From an uncultured Clostridia bacterium (GTDB taxonomy: Bacteria > Bacillota > Clostridia > Christensenellales > UBA1242), in contig CAKVGK010000001.1 in assembly GCA_934747385.1 (NCBI GenBank), positions 310,001 through 374,000 on the forward strand: DNA of 64,000 bases, in the 5' to 3' direction. Position numbers and translations under genes: made by a program. Shown here piece by piece: positions 28,325 to 35,897 of this stretch (positions are counted from its first letter, which is position 1; each line of letters begins with the position of its first letter). The notes beneath the pieces were generated by a model. The model made no database searches and was not told the DNA's origin. It worked only from the letters and a program-made list of their open reading frames with translations.

Positions 28325-28352
28325 TTGGCAAAAAATTAAATTTTTTCATAAT
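28325..28352 (+). promoter_or_regulatory. SigA promoter, apparently leaderless, of sodC
   Basis: TTGGCA (28325-28330), 16-bp spacer, CATAAT (28347-28352), seven bases to the ATG at 28360. No Shine-Dalgarno is present. Confidence 0.5.
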
Positions 28353-28359
28353 AAATAAA

Positions 28360-28830
28360 ATGAAACAAAATTTAAGTGAAACAAAAACATTGATTAACAA
28401 AATTTACACCATTCCTCCAAGCGCAAAAGCAGCCATATATGGCAGAGGTGATTATTTAGACATATTTGGCGAAGTTGAATTTTTCCAATTTGAAAACCAT
28501 GTGATTGTTGCAGCAACAATTCACAATTTGCCCACCACAAAAACCAACATTTTTGGATTTCACATTCACGAAAATGGAGACTGTTCTGGCGATTTTTCCT
28601 CCGCTGGCGGACATTTCGGCGGAACCGAACACCCAAACCATAAAGGTGACATGCCTGTTTTGTTAGGCAACAATGGCAACGCCTTTTTGGTGTTTTGCAC
28701 AAACAGATTTACAGTTAATGAAGTGATTGGAAAATCTGTCATAATTCACGACTCGCCCGACGATTTCACAACCCAACCAGCCGGCAATTCTGGAGAACGT
28801 ATTGCCTGTGGAATTATTGAAAAAGATTAA
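28360..28830 (+). CDS. sodC: Cu/Zn superoxide dismutase without signal peptide
   Basis: A 156-residue Cu/Zn SOD. All metal ligands are in place: copper by His68 and His70 ('GFHIHENGDC'), bridging His85 ('GGHFGG'), and His130 ('VIIHDSPDD'). Zinc is bound by His85, His91, His94 and Asp97 ('EHPNHKGDMP'). Cys75 and Cys150 can form the usual disulfide, and Arg147 is the active-site arginine. It should dismutate superoxide. Unlike most bacterial SodC there is no signal peptide or lipobox, so it appears cytoplasmic. Loops are shorter than in the periplasmic forms. Single gene between a leaderless-type promoter and the terminator at 28877. Confidence 0.92.
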   Translation: MKQNLSETKTLINKIYTIPPSAKAAIYGRGDYLDIFGEVEFFQFENHVIVAATIHNLPTTKTNIFGFHIHENGDCSGDFSSAGGHFGGTEHPNHKGDMPVLLGNNGNAFLVFCTNRFTVNEVIGKSVIIHDSPDDFTTQPAGNSGERIACGIIEKD

Positions 28831-28876
28831 TCCATTATGATTTTACGCACTCAAAGAAAAAATTAAAAAACTTATG

Positions 28877-28904
28877 GAAAATCTAAAATGATTTTCTTTT
28901 TTTT
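28877..28904 (+). terminator. Intrinsic terminator of sodC
   Basis: Hairpin GAAAATC-TAAAAT-GATTTTC followed by eight T, 46 bp after the sodC stop. Confidence 0.8.
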
Positions 28905-28952
28905 GTATTAAACTTTTGTACGATTTGTAAATATACTGAATTAGGAGCATTT

Positions 28953-29714
28953 ATGTCAATTACAAATAAAGCACTTTTAACTTCCAATGCTAACAACGCG
29001 GGCGAAAAAGCCTCGGTTAAAACCGAAAGCAACATTACTAAAACTAACAGTCTGAACAATGAAGTGAGCATTGTTAAAACGTCCAGCAGATACTGGACAA
29101 TAATCAACGATCTGTTGACAATTACAACGACCATAACTAATAATATGGACATTGATCTTGAAGATATTAACATTTTAGACAGTCTAACCGAAGGCGCAAC
29201 CTTTGTTGAAGGAAGTGTGAAAGTTGGCAGCCAAACCTATCCTGACATTGACCCGATTGCGGGTGCAACACTGCCAATCACGCTTGGCGCTGGTGGAATG
29301 GACATGGAAATAAGTTACAATATTTCCACTGCTTCACACATTGAAAAATCAGCCATTGAAACGCAGGGAACTTATAGTTTTAATGTTGCTGGAAGTCAAT
29401 ATAGTTTGCAGTCCAACAATTTAAGCATTGCGGTTTTGAACAACGAAATTATGTTGAACAAACAAGCCGACAAGACTGCTGTTAAAACTGGCGACACAAT
29501 AACCTACACAATAACCATAACCAATTCTGGGGACCTAACCAACACCGAATTAAGATTTTTGGACGAAATTCCTGAAGGAACAACTTTTGTTGAGGACAGC
29601 GTAACAATAGATGGTGAAACAAAAACCGGCTACAATCCTGCAACCGGCTTTGATTTGAAAGATTTGCCTGCGTCTGGAAGCATAGTTATCAGTTTTAAAG
29701 TAGTTGCAAATTAA
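28953..29714 (+). CDS. Two-module DUF11 protein without signal peptide
   Basis: 253 residues, SD TTAGGAG before the ATG. It contains two DUF11/isopeptide-type beta-sandwich modules. The first is diverged ('ILDSLTEGATFVEGSVKVG', about 70-150). The second is canonical: 'KTGDTITYTITITNSGDL' then 'FLDEIPEGTTFVEDSV' and 'GFDLKDLPASGSIVISF' at the C-terminus. DUF11 modules normally build surface stalks and are exported. Here the N-terminus ('SITNKALLTSNANNAGEK') has no signal sequence, and there is no LPxTG or membrane anchor. The same kind of short unanchored DUF11 protein occurs in some sporulating Clostridia, where a spore or coat role is possible (inference). The gene abuts the convergent HD gene with no base in between. 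Confidence 0.82.
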   Translation: MSITNKALLTSNANNAGEKASVKTESNITKTNSLNNEVSIVKTSSRYWTIINDLLTITTTITNNMDIDLEDINILDSLTEGATFVEGSVKVGSQTYPDIDPIAGATLPITLGAGGMDMEISYNISTASHIEKSAIETQGTYSFNVAGSQYSLQSNNLSIAVLNNEIMLNKQADKTAVKTGDTITYTITITNSGDLTNTELRFLDEIPEGTTFVEDSVTIDGETKTGYNPATGFDLKDLPASGSIVISFKVVAN

Positions 29715-30353
29715 TTATTTTGCATTTTTCTTGATAAAATCTTTCAGTTTTTTCAACTTTTTGTTTGCCATTTTTTGCCCAGTGGCAGTGTGCATGTTTT
29801 CGCCATTAGGAATCATTGTTCTGTAAACATAATGGCAAGTTGAAATTGGGTTGACGTCTGGAATATATTCCTTGCAATTCAGGTCAAAAGCATTGTCCAT
29901 AACAGGAATTTTGTTAACTTTGCAATATTTTAAACTGAGCCTAAGCCCGATTGAGCCCAAAGCGTCCAAGGCGTCTGCGTCTTGCAGAACTTGCCACTCT
30001 AAAGGAATGTCTTTGTGAGTTTTGTCCTCATGGTTCTCCACTGCAAGCAAAATTTGAGCGATTTTGTTTTCGTCCACATTGCATTCTCTCAATATTTTTT
30101 CCACCTCTTCCAAACTCTCATTTGGAAAAATAAACCTATGAGCAAAATGTGCCATTAGACGATGAACGTCATGTACAAGAGCAGAAACTGCAATTAGATA
30201 TAGGTCGCCACCCTCTTTAGATTGAATTATTAAAGCATTGTTTAGTACACGCTTCAAATGCCCAATGTCATGCCCAGTGTTTTCGTCCTTAAACAATTGC
30301 TTTATTTTTTTATAAATCCGTTTCAAAACATTTTTTAAATTGTCCTGTTCCAT
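29715..30353 (-). CDS. HD-domain phosphohydrolase
   Basis: 212 residues with SD AAGGAAC. The metal-binding residues of an HD fold are visible: 'TGHDIGHLKRV' (His28, Asp29, His32), 'ALVHDVHR' (His61-Asp62), and 'QDADALDALGSIGL' with its acidic pair. It resembles the YedJ/YpgQ group of soluble HD phosphohydrolases that act on nucleotides or other phosphoesters; the substrate is unknown. It is nine bases downstream of the HAD hydrolase gene on the same strand, so the two form a small operon of metal-dependent hydrolases. Confidence 0.88.
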   Translation of the reverse strand: MEQDNLKNVLKRIYKKIKQLFKDENTGHDIGHLKRVLNNALIIQSKEGGDLYLIAVSALVHDVHRLMAHFAHRFIFPNESLEEVEKILRECNVDENKIAQILLAVENHEDKTHKDIPLEWQVLQDADALDALGSIGLRLSLKYCKVNKIPVMDNAFDLNCKEYIPDVNPISTCHYVYRTMIPNGENMHTATGQKMANKKLKKLKDFIKKNAK

Positions 30354-30362
30354 ATTGTTCCT

Positions 30363-30854
30363 TCAATCTATAATTTCACTTATATGGCAAACATGAATGT
30401 CCGGCAGCACTTTTAGCGTTGCTTTAATTATATCGTGTGAGTCTTCAAAGAAATATACTTTTTCGTCCGGCTTTGCAATTTGTTGAATGTATTTTGCTTT
30501 TATGTAATATTTTTTTCCTATTTCGTAGGTCTCATTATTTAAAACAACAATTGTAATGTTTTCCGGCTTAATAAATGGAGCATTGTTTTTCAACCAAAAA
30601 ATTTTGTCTTGACGCTGTTCTTCAAAATAGCAATTTGAGAGAATTCCCACCCTAACATTTTTTGTTTTGCTCAATATTTTCATTTTTTTCAAAACAGTTT
30701 TAAGAGGACGCTTAAACTTAAAAAAATCTTTCTCATTTGCCAAAATTTGTGCTTTTTCACCAGTACCATACTCAACACAGGTTCCGTCCATATCAAACAA
30801 GCACAGCACCTTTTCAGTTTTTGTCAAGTCTTTAATATCTTTAACTATATTCAT
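30363..30854 (-). CDS. HAD-superfamily hydrolase, small
   Basis: A 163-residue HAD protein, SD AGGGGAAG. Motif I is 'CLFDMDGTCVEYG' with nucleophile Asp21 and acid/base Asp23. Motif II is likely 'VGILSNCYF', and motif IV is 'VYFFEDSHDIIKA'. There is almost no cap domain, as in phosphatases acting on larger substrates or polynucleotide kinase-type phosphatases. The substrate is not predictable. First gene of a two-gene operon with the HD phosphohydrolase, transcribed from the promoter at 30879-30907. Confidence 0.82.
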   Translation of the reverse strand: MNIVKDIKDLTKTEKVLCLFDMDGTCVEYGTGEKAQILANEKDFFKFKRPLKTVLKKMKILSKTKNVRVGILSNCYFEEQRQDKIFWLKNNAPFIKPENITIVVLNNETYEIGKKYYIKAKYIQQIAKPDEKVYFFEDSHDIIKATLKVLPDIHVCHISEIID

Positions 30855-30878
30855 AATTTCTTCCCCTATATGTTTTTC

Positions 30879-30907
30879 ATTATATCATATGGCCAACAAA
30901 TTTCCAA
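30879..30907 (-). promoter_or_regulatory. SigA promoter of HAD-HD operon
   Basis: TTGGAA (30907-30902), 17-bp spacer, perfect TATAAT (30884-30879), about 18 nt leader with a good SD. It touches the terminator hairpin of the adjacent repeat copy. Confidence 0.65.
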
Positions 30908-30908
30908 C

Positions 30909-30984
30909 AAAAAACACAAGTTGCTTAAACTTGTGCTTAACATATAGAGCTCCCGCTTCAACTGGCTTGTGGAAGGGACAAGGA
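30909..30984 (-). repeat. Direct repeat copy 1 (small-protein 3' part plus terminator)
   Basis: Nearly identical to 31085-31162. On the minus strand it carries the last third of the small Cys-rich reading frame (residues CPFHKPVEAGALYV) followed by the hairpin CACAAGT-TTAAGC-AACTTGTG and a T run. A single-base loss after the Val codons removes the stop, so this copy is a broken fragment. Confidence 0.75.
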
Positions 30985-31084
30985 AAAGCCGAGTACAGTC
31001 AATGGGGTCCCCACAAAGCCAAACAAAGTGGGTTTGAAGGGGAAACGAGAAAGCCAAGTGATGGGCAACACTTTGTGTTTTTGA

Positions 31085-31162
31085 AAAAAAACACAAGTTG
31101 CTTAAACTTGTGCTTAAACATATAGGGCTCCCGCTTCAACTGGCTTGTGGAAGGGACAAGGA
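31085..31162 (-). repeat. Direct repeat copy 2, includes functional-looking terminator
   Basis: The intact copy, holding the 3' end and stop of the small gene at 31114-31227 and, directly after it, the hairpin CACAAGTTTAAGCAACTTGTG with a run of eight T. The 100 bp between the copies (30985-31084) hold GC-richer segments but no feature I can name. Confidence 0.75.
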
Positions 31163-31227
31163 GCAACCACGTCACAATTGTCGCTATTGCTAGTTTGCTT
31201 TTCGCAAACATAAGCCTCTTGCTCCAT
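31114..31227 (-). CDS. Candidate small Cys-rich protein downstream of tRNA-Ser
   Basis: A 37-codon frame, MEQEAYVCEKQTSNSDNCDV... ending in HKPVEAGALYV, with three Cys at positions 8, 18 and 24. AAAGGAACA gives a good SD, and an intrinsic terminator begins 5-10 bases after the stop. It lies about 100 bp downstream of tRNA-Ser on the same strand with no separate promoter visible, so it may be read from the tRNA transcript. Its last third and terminator are duplicated at 30909-30984. No homologue is recognised. The longer in-frame extension upstream would run through the tRNA and is not credible. Confidence 0.4.
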   Translation of the reverse strand: MEQEAYVCEKQTSNSDNCDVVAPCPFHKPVEAGALYV

Positions 31228-31330
31228 TGTTCCTTTCCCCTTAAAAATCAATGATTTTTGTGGGAACCCTATAAATTTGTGGTTGTTTTTATTTAAAACA
31301 ACCCGACCAATAAGTCGAGTTGCGACGCTG

Positions 31331-31419
31331 TGGCGCAGAGAATGGGATTTGAACCCATGGATGCTGTTAACATCACACGATTTCCAATCGTGCTCGTTCG
31401 ACCACTCCGACATCTCTGC
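31331..31419 (-). tRNA. tRNA-Ser (anticodon GGA)
   Basis: An 89-nt tRNA with encoded CCA. The acceptor stem GCAGAGA pairs with TCTCTGC, followed by discriminator G and CCA. The anticodon stem CACGA/TCGTG encloses TTGGAAA, giving anticodon GGA. The variable arm is long, as in class II tRNAs, and the T-arm reads CATGGGTTCAAATCCCATT. It reads UCC/UCU. Confidence 0.95.
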
Positions 31420-31580
31420 ATATAAAGTTACTTTAATCAAAAAGTAACTTGTTTTTAAATTCAACAAATGTGGGCGAACGAGTTTTAGGGTCCCAAAAAT
31501 GTTTAGTTTTTGGGAATAAGGAAAAGCCAAGTTTTTGCTGAAATTTGCGTTTAGCAAATAATTTAAAACTTGCGCTTTGA

Positions 31581-31633
31581 CGCTCGACCACTTTCGTCTC
31601 TGCATAGTTAGTTGCTTTAATTAAAAAGCAACT
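31581..31633 (-). repeat. Diverged partial duplicate of tRNA-Ser 5' part and upstream hairpin
   Basis: The minus strand reads GCAGAGACGAAAGTGGTCGAGCG, matching the tRNA-Ser acceptor and D-arm (GCAGAGATGTCGGAGTGG, then TCGAACG). It is preceded by the hairpin AGTTGC-TTTTTAATTAAA-GCAACT, a counterpart of AAGTTAC/GTAACTT at 31425-31450 before the real tRNA. Nothing tRNA-like continues beyond the D-arm, so it is a fragment. Confidence 0.55.
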
Positions 31634-31708
31634 GGATTGTTAATTAAATTTTAAATGCATTTAACTTAAAGCAAAATTAATTATATTTAATTTTTACAAT
31701 TTGTCAAG

Positions 31709-34117
31709 TTAAACAACAATGTTGAAAATTCTGCCCGGCACATAGATAATTTTTTTATAGCCGTCAGCCACATAAGATTGGACCTCTGCCAATGCTTTGG
31801 CTTTGATTTCCTCTTCAGTTGCAGACTTTGAAACAGTTATTTTTCCGCGGAATTTGCCATTGACCTGAATTGGAATTTCAATGGTGTCAACAACCATTTT
31901 GTTTTCGTCATAAGTTGGCCAAGGCTCGTAAGCAATTGTGTTGTTGTGCCCCAAAAATTGCCACAATTCCTCAGTTATGCAAGGGCAAATTGGGTTAAGA
32001 AGTTTAACAAAACCTTCTGCCATTGTGCGTGGCAAAGTTTCCTCTTTTGCCAAAGCGTTTACAAAAATCATCATTTGGCTTATTGCCGTGTTAAAGTTAA
32101 GAGTTTCGTAATCTTCTGTAACTTTTTTAACTGTGACATTGTAAATTGCGTCCAAATTAGCATTTTCGCCGTCCACAATCTGTTTTTCGTGAAGCAGGCG
32201 CCAAACTCTATCAAGGAATTTACGAGAGCCGTTTACGCCGTTATCGTCCCAAGGTTTGCTTTCTTGAAGAGGTCCCATAAACATTTCATACAAACGCAAT
32301 GTGTCCGCACCATATTTTGCAACAATATCGTTAGGGTCAACCACAAATTGAGGGTATCGTTTGCCCATTTTTATGCCATTTGCACCCAAAATCATGCCTT
32401 GGTGCACAAGTTTTTTGAAAGGTTCTTTAACAGGAACAAGCCCTTTATCGAACAAATAGTTGTTCCACATGCGGGAATAAAGCAAATGCCCAACAGCATG
32501 CTCTGGCCCACCAACATAAAGGTCAACTGGCATCCAATGTTTGAGCAATTCTTTGTTGGCAAACTCTTTATCATTATGTGGGTCAATATATCGCAAATAA
32601 TACCAACTTGAACCAGCGCTTCCTGGCATGGTGTTGGTTTCTCGTTTGGCTGGTTTGCCGTCCACTGTCACATTAACCCACCAATCCGCCTTTGCAAGTG
32701 GACTGTTGCCGTCTTTTGCTGGTTTGTAATCGTCCAGTTCTGGCAAAACAATAGGCAACTCACTGTCTTCAACTGCTTTGGTTGTGCCATCAGCAAAATG
32801 TACAATTGGCACAGGTTCACCCCAATAACGTTGACGAGCAAAAATCCATTCGCGCAATTTGTAGTTAATGGTTTTTCTTGCCACACCCATGCCAACAAGT
32901 TTGTCTGTAATGGCAACTTTGGCTTGTTCAACTGTCAAACCATTAAACTCTTCACTATTAATCAACTTGCAGCCTTTGTTCAAATAGTCTTGCTTTTCAA
33001 AGGCATGTTTTGTTACATCCTCTCCATCAATAACTTGAATCATTGGAATATTGTGTGCAATTGCATATTCAAAGTCGCGTTGGTCATGCGTTGGAACAGC
33101 CATAACTGCGCCAGTGCCATAACTTGCAAGCACAAAATCGCCTGCAAACACTGGAACCTGCTTGCCGTTAACTGGATTGATCGCAAAAATGCCTTCCAAC
33201 TTAACGCCAGACTTGCCTTTGTTCAGTTCAGTGCGTTCCAAATCGCTCAATTTTTCAGTTTGACGTCGATATTCTTCCACTTCCGCCCAGTTTTTAATAC
33301 GTGGTTTAAGTTCGTCCACCAATTTGCTGTCCGGTGCCACAACCATAAAGGTTATGCCATAAATTGTTTCAATGCAGGTGGTGAAAATTGAAAACTTGCC
33401 GCCACCAACAAGAGTGAAATCCACTTCAACGCCGGTTGACTTGCCAATTCGGTTACGTTGCATTGCTTTGGTTGATTCTGGCCAATCAATTGTATCCAAC
33501 CCTGCAAGCAATTTTTCAGCATACTTAGGCATGTCAATAACCCATTGTTTCATGTTCCTTTTAATAACTGGATAGCCTCCGCGCTCACTTTTTCCGTCCA
33601 CAATTTCGTCGTTTGCAAGCACGCAGCCAAGTTCTTCGCACCAGTTAACAGGCATGTCAACACATTTTGCAAGCCCATCTAGGTACATTTGCTTAAAAAT
33701 CCACTGAGTCCATTTATAAAACTTAGGGTCGCTTGTGCGCACTTCCCTGTCCCAGTCATAAGAAAGACCAATATTTTTAAGTTGTTCGGTGAAAATCTTA
33801 ATATTTTTTTCAGTAAAAATAACAGGGTTGTTGCCAGTGTCAATTGCGTACTGCTCGGCTGGCAAGCCAAAACTATCATAGCCCATTGGGTGCAAAACAT
33901 TGTACCCTTGCATGCGTTTCATTCGGCTGACAATGTCCGTTGCTGTGTAACCCTCAGGGTGTCCAACATGTAACCCCGCGCCAGATGGATATGGGAACAT
34001 GTCCAAAGCATAGAATTTAGGACGTGAAAAATCCCAAACGTCAGTTTTAAAGGTTTGATTGTCTTCCCAATATTTCTTCCACTTTTTTTCTACTTCAATA
34101 TGATTATATTCTGCCAT
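31709..34117 (-). CDS. leuS: Leucyl-tRNA synthetase
   Basis: A class I synthetase of 802 residues, the usual bacterial length. The HIGH motif is HVGH (50-53) in 'PYPSGAGLHVGHPEGY'. The CP1 editing domain contains 'YGTGAVMAVPTHDQRD', with the editing Asp. The second ATP motif, usually KMSKS or KMSKR, reads KMGKR (583-587) within 'NGIKMGKRYPQFVVDP', an unusual change of Ser to Gly. The anticodon-binding and C-terminal domains are complete ('PNPICPCITEELW'-like segment, 'IQVNGKFRGK'). It has its own SigA promoter and a 120-nt structured leader without a T-box. The SD AAGGA eight bases before the ATG is part of a long-range inverted repeat. Confidence 0.96.
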   Translation of the reverse strand: MAEYNHIEVEKKWKKYWEDNQTFKTDVWDFSRPKFYALDMFPYPSGAGLHVGHPEGYTATDIVSRMKRMQGYNVLHPMGYDSFGLPAEQYAIDTGNNPVIFTEKNIKIFTEQLKNIGLSYDWDREVRTSDPKFYKWTQWIFKQMYLDGLAKCVDMPVNWCEELGCVLANDEIVDGKSERGGYPVIKRNMKQWVIDMPKYAEKLLAGLDTIDWPESTKAMQRNRIGKSTGVEVDFTLVGGGKFSIFTTCIETIYGITFMVVAPDSKLVDELKPRIKNWAEVEEYRRQTEKLSDLERTELNKGKSGVKLEGIFAINPVNGKQVPVFAGDFVLASYGTGAVMAVPTHDQRDFEYAIAHNIPMIQVIDGEDVTKHAFEKQDYLNKGCKLINSEEFNGLTVEQAKVAITDKLVGMGVARKTINYKLREWIFARQRYWGEPVPIVHFADGTTKAVEDSELPIVLPELDDYKPAKDGNSPLAKADWWVNVTVDGKPAKRETNTMPGSAGSSWYYLRYIDPHNDKEFANKELLKHWMPVDLYVGGPEHAVGHLLYSRMWNNYLFDKGLVPVKEPFKKLVHQGMILGANGIKMGKRYPQFVVDPNDIVAKYGADTLRLYEMFMGPLQESKPWDDNGVNGSRKFLDRVWRLLHEKQIVDGENANLDAIYNVTVKKVTEDYETLNFNTAISQMMIFVNALAKEETLPRTMAEGFVKLLNPICPCITEELWQFLGHNNTIAYEPWPTYDENKMVVDTIEIPIQVNGKFRGKITVSKSATEEEIKAKALAEVQSYVADGYKKIIYVPGRIFNIVV

Positions 34118-34236
34118 AAAAAAATCCTTATCTAGAAAACCATTTTCTTAAAGAAAATAAGTTCGTTGTTGTTAACAAAAACCAATCAACTTCGCTTTCG
34201 CTTGTAATCATAGTTCATTGTTAACCTCAACAAGAT
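34118..34236 (-). promoter_or_regulatory. Structured leuS leader with possible leader peptide
   Basis: The leader of about 120 nt has three nested features. TCCTTATCT near its 5' end is complementary to AGATAAGGA containing the leuS SD. GTTAACAA and TTGTTAAC form a perfect 8-bp stem. ATTTTCTTTAAGAAAAT forms a local hairpin before the SD. GAGGTTAACA-ATG starts an 11-codon frame (34218-34186: MNYDYKRKRS) whose SD and start lie in the 8-bp stem. No T-box sequence is present. Translational or ribosome-coupled control of leuS is an inference. Confidence 0.45.
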
Positions 34237-34242
34237 AAGGAA

Positions 34243-34271
34243 ATTATATCAATAATATGCCTTTTAGTCAA
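34243..34271 (-). promoter_or_regulatory. SigA promoter of leuS
   Basis: TTGACT (34271-34266), 17-bp spacer, perfect TATAAT (34248-34243). The -35 box lies immediately beside the stop codon of the upstream gene (34272). Confidence 0.75.
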
Positions 34272-35897
34272 CTAAACTGATAATCGAGTTCCATAATTTG
34301 CAAAATCACTATTCATACAACTAGAACTGCCTTTGTAATAACATTCGCTCATGTTTATTTCCACATTTTCGGTCTCTAAAACTTCGTAAGGACCATGTCC
34401 TGAGCCGCCATTTAAATCTGAAATGGACTTCCAATATCCTCCTGTTTTCATGACTAAATCTCTACCTGTTTCCTTATCTGTTGACGTAATAATAAGATTC
34501 CATGTGACCCACTCATGTTTTGTTTCGTAATAATGTCCTGCAAAAATAGGGTAAATATTTGCACCAACCCCTCCTAGATTAATTAAGTATTTTGTGTCGT
34601 ATCCTGATTTTTTTATTTCCTTTATATTTGAATCTACGAATGAAGTTTTACCTAGGAAAAAATCACTTATGTTTACGACACAATTATTAATATTTGTTCT
34701 AATACCAGTCTCAGCTATTATTCCTGCCATTTGAAGTTTGATTAATTTGAGAGAAGACTGAACATTAAGCTTTCCATTAAAAACACACTTATTAATTTCG
34801 CTCTTATAGTTATTATTACCATTGGTATTACACCCGATTAATCCTCCAACAGCAATCATTGAGCTACTAGAATCACTTTCATTAGAATACAAAACAATAG
34901 AAATATTTGAACTAGATTGACAATCAGAAATTGTACAATTACCCGAAACCCATGCAGCAATCCCGCCAGCACATACATTCAATTCTTTATTAGAGCCATT
35001 AATTTGAATTTGTGCAGAAGATGAACACTTTTCAATATTTGTATTTGTAGCAACCGCTATAATTCCACCGACAACCCTTGAAGAATTATCCGTTCTGCCT
35101 TTTATTAAACAATTTTCATAAACAGAACAATTGCTAATAGTTGAATTTTCTGCTTGCCCAATTAAAATTGAATCCTGTAAACGAGCGATCTCATTCCTTA
35201 CTGAAGAGATTTTTAAATTTTTTATAGTTGCTCCAGAAACATTTCCAAATAAACCTGAGGGTAATATAGAGTCAAGAATTTTGTCTATATCACCTGTCGT
35301 TTCATATTTTATGCTACAATTACTTATTTGTTTATTCTTTCCGTCAAAAACACCAGAGAACACATTTCCACCATACCCAATGCTTTGCCAGTTTATTCCG
35401 CCCAAATTTATATCTTTAGTTAGCACTATAGTAGTACCAGAATATGTGTTGCCGTTGTTTACACTATCTCTAAACGTTGCCAAAGTCATGCTGTCTGGAA
35501 TTTTGATTTCTCCACTTTTTGCCGCATATTGTGTTGCAGCGATTGTTCTTATATTATTATCTTTCGTGGAAAAATAATATGTTTGGTTATTTAATTTGTA
35601 ATCAAACATTACATTGCTATTTGTTACTTTAACTAAACGCCCTAAACTGCCTTTATTGCCGCTGCCAGAAATTTTAATCTTTTGGCTGAGTTTATCTATT
35701 GTATCGTCTTCTTTTGTTATGTTGTCTGTCAATTCAAACTTAACAACACCTGCTGTGGTTCGCAATATCGCTATGTTGTTTGGAGTTAAGTTGAGAATTA
35801 AACCTATGGTTGTTAAACCTGCCAATGCAAAACAAAAAATTAGCAAGAGTAGGCTTACTATTTTTTTGTATCTTAATATCTTGTTTGCCCCTAACAT
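34272..35897 (-). CDS. Exported GLUG/beta-helix-type surface protein
   Basis: 541 residues with an N-terminal signal or anchor helix (about 13-36, 'KIVSLLLLIFCFALAG'). No lipobox Cys follows. Residues 40-130 are unassigned. From about residue 155 the sequence shows the GLUG/right-handed beta-helix pattern: 'IVLTKDINLGGINWQSIG', 'FSGVFDGKNKQISNC', 'GLFGNVSGATIKNLKI', then rungs of NC/SC repeats ('STISNCSVYENC', 'TNIEKCSSS', 'CTISDCQSS', 'SEINKCVFNGK'). I infer a secreted or membrane-anchored surface protein. The same module type appears at the end of the giant lipoprotein at 1-8482. No LPxTG is present. The ATG has no SD; its promoter is only seven bases away, and a 16-bp palindrome spans the start. 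Confidence 0.78.
   Translation of the reverse strand: MLGANKILRYKKIVSLLLLIFCFALAGLTTIGLILNLTPNNIAILRTTAGVVKFELTDNITKEDDTIDKLSQKIKISGSGNKGSLGRLVKVTNSNVMFDYKLNNQTYYFSTKDNNIRTIAATQYAAKSGEIKIPDSMTLATFRDSVNNGNTYSGTTIVLTKDINLGGINWQSIGYGGNVFSGVFDGKNKQISNCSIKYETTGDIDKILDSILPSGLFGNVSGATIKNLKISSVRNEIARLQDSILIGQAENSTISNCSVYENCLIKGRTDNSSRVVGGIIAVATNTNIEKCSSSAQIQINGSNKELNVCAGGIAAWVSGNCTISDCQSSSNISIVLYSNESDSSSSMIAVGGLIGCNTNGNNNYKSEINKCVFNGKLNVQSSLKLIKLQMAGIIAETGIRTNINNCVVNISDFFLGKTSFVDSNIKEIKKSGYDTKYLINLGGVGANIYPIFAGHYYETKHEWVTWNLIITSTDKETGRDLVMKTGGYWKSISDLNGGSGHGPYEVLETENVEINMSECYYKGSSSCMNSDFANYGTRLSV

Noticed and set aside
30909..31162. Possible two-repeat CRISPR
   Set aside because: Only two copies of 76-78 bp with a 100-bp spacer, each holding coding sequence and a terminator; no cas genes anywhere in the window.
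31331..31419. Integrated element at tRNA-Ser
   Set aside because: The tRNA is intact, but no integrase, excisionase or phage gene is nearby; only small local duplications are seen.
31114..31605. 163-codon minus-strand frame spanning tRNA-Ser
   Set aside because: It runs through the tRNA gene and repeats; only its last 37 codons have an SD and plausible composition.
34118..34236. T-box before leuS
   Set aside because: No GGTGGNACC core and no terminator hairpin with T run before the start codon.
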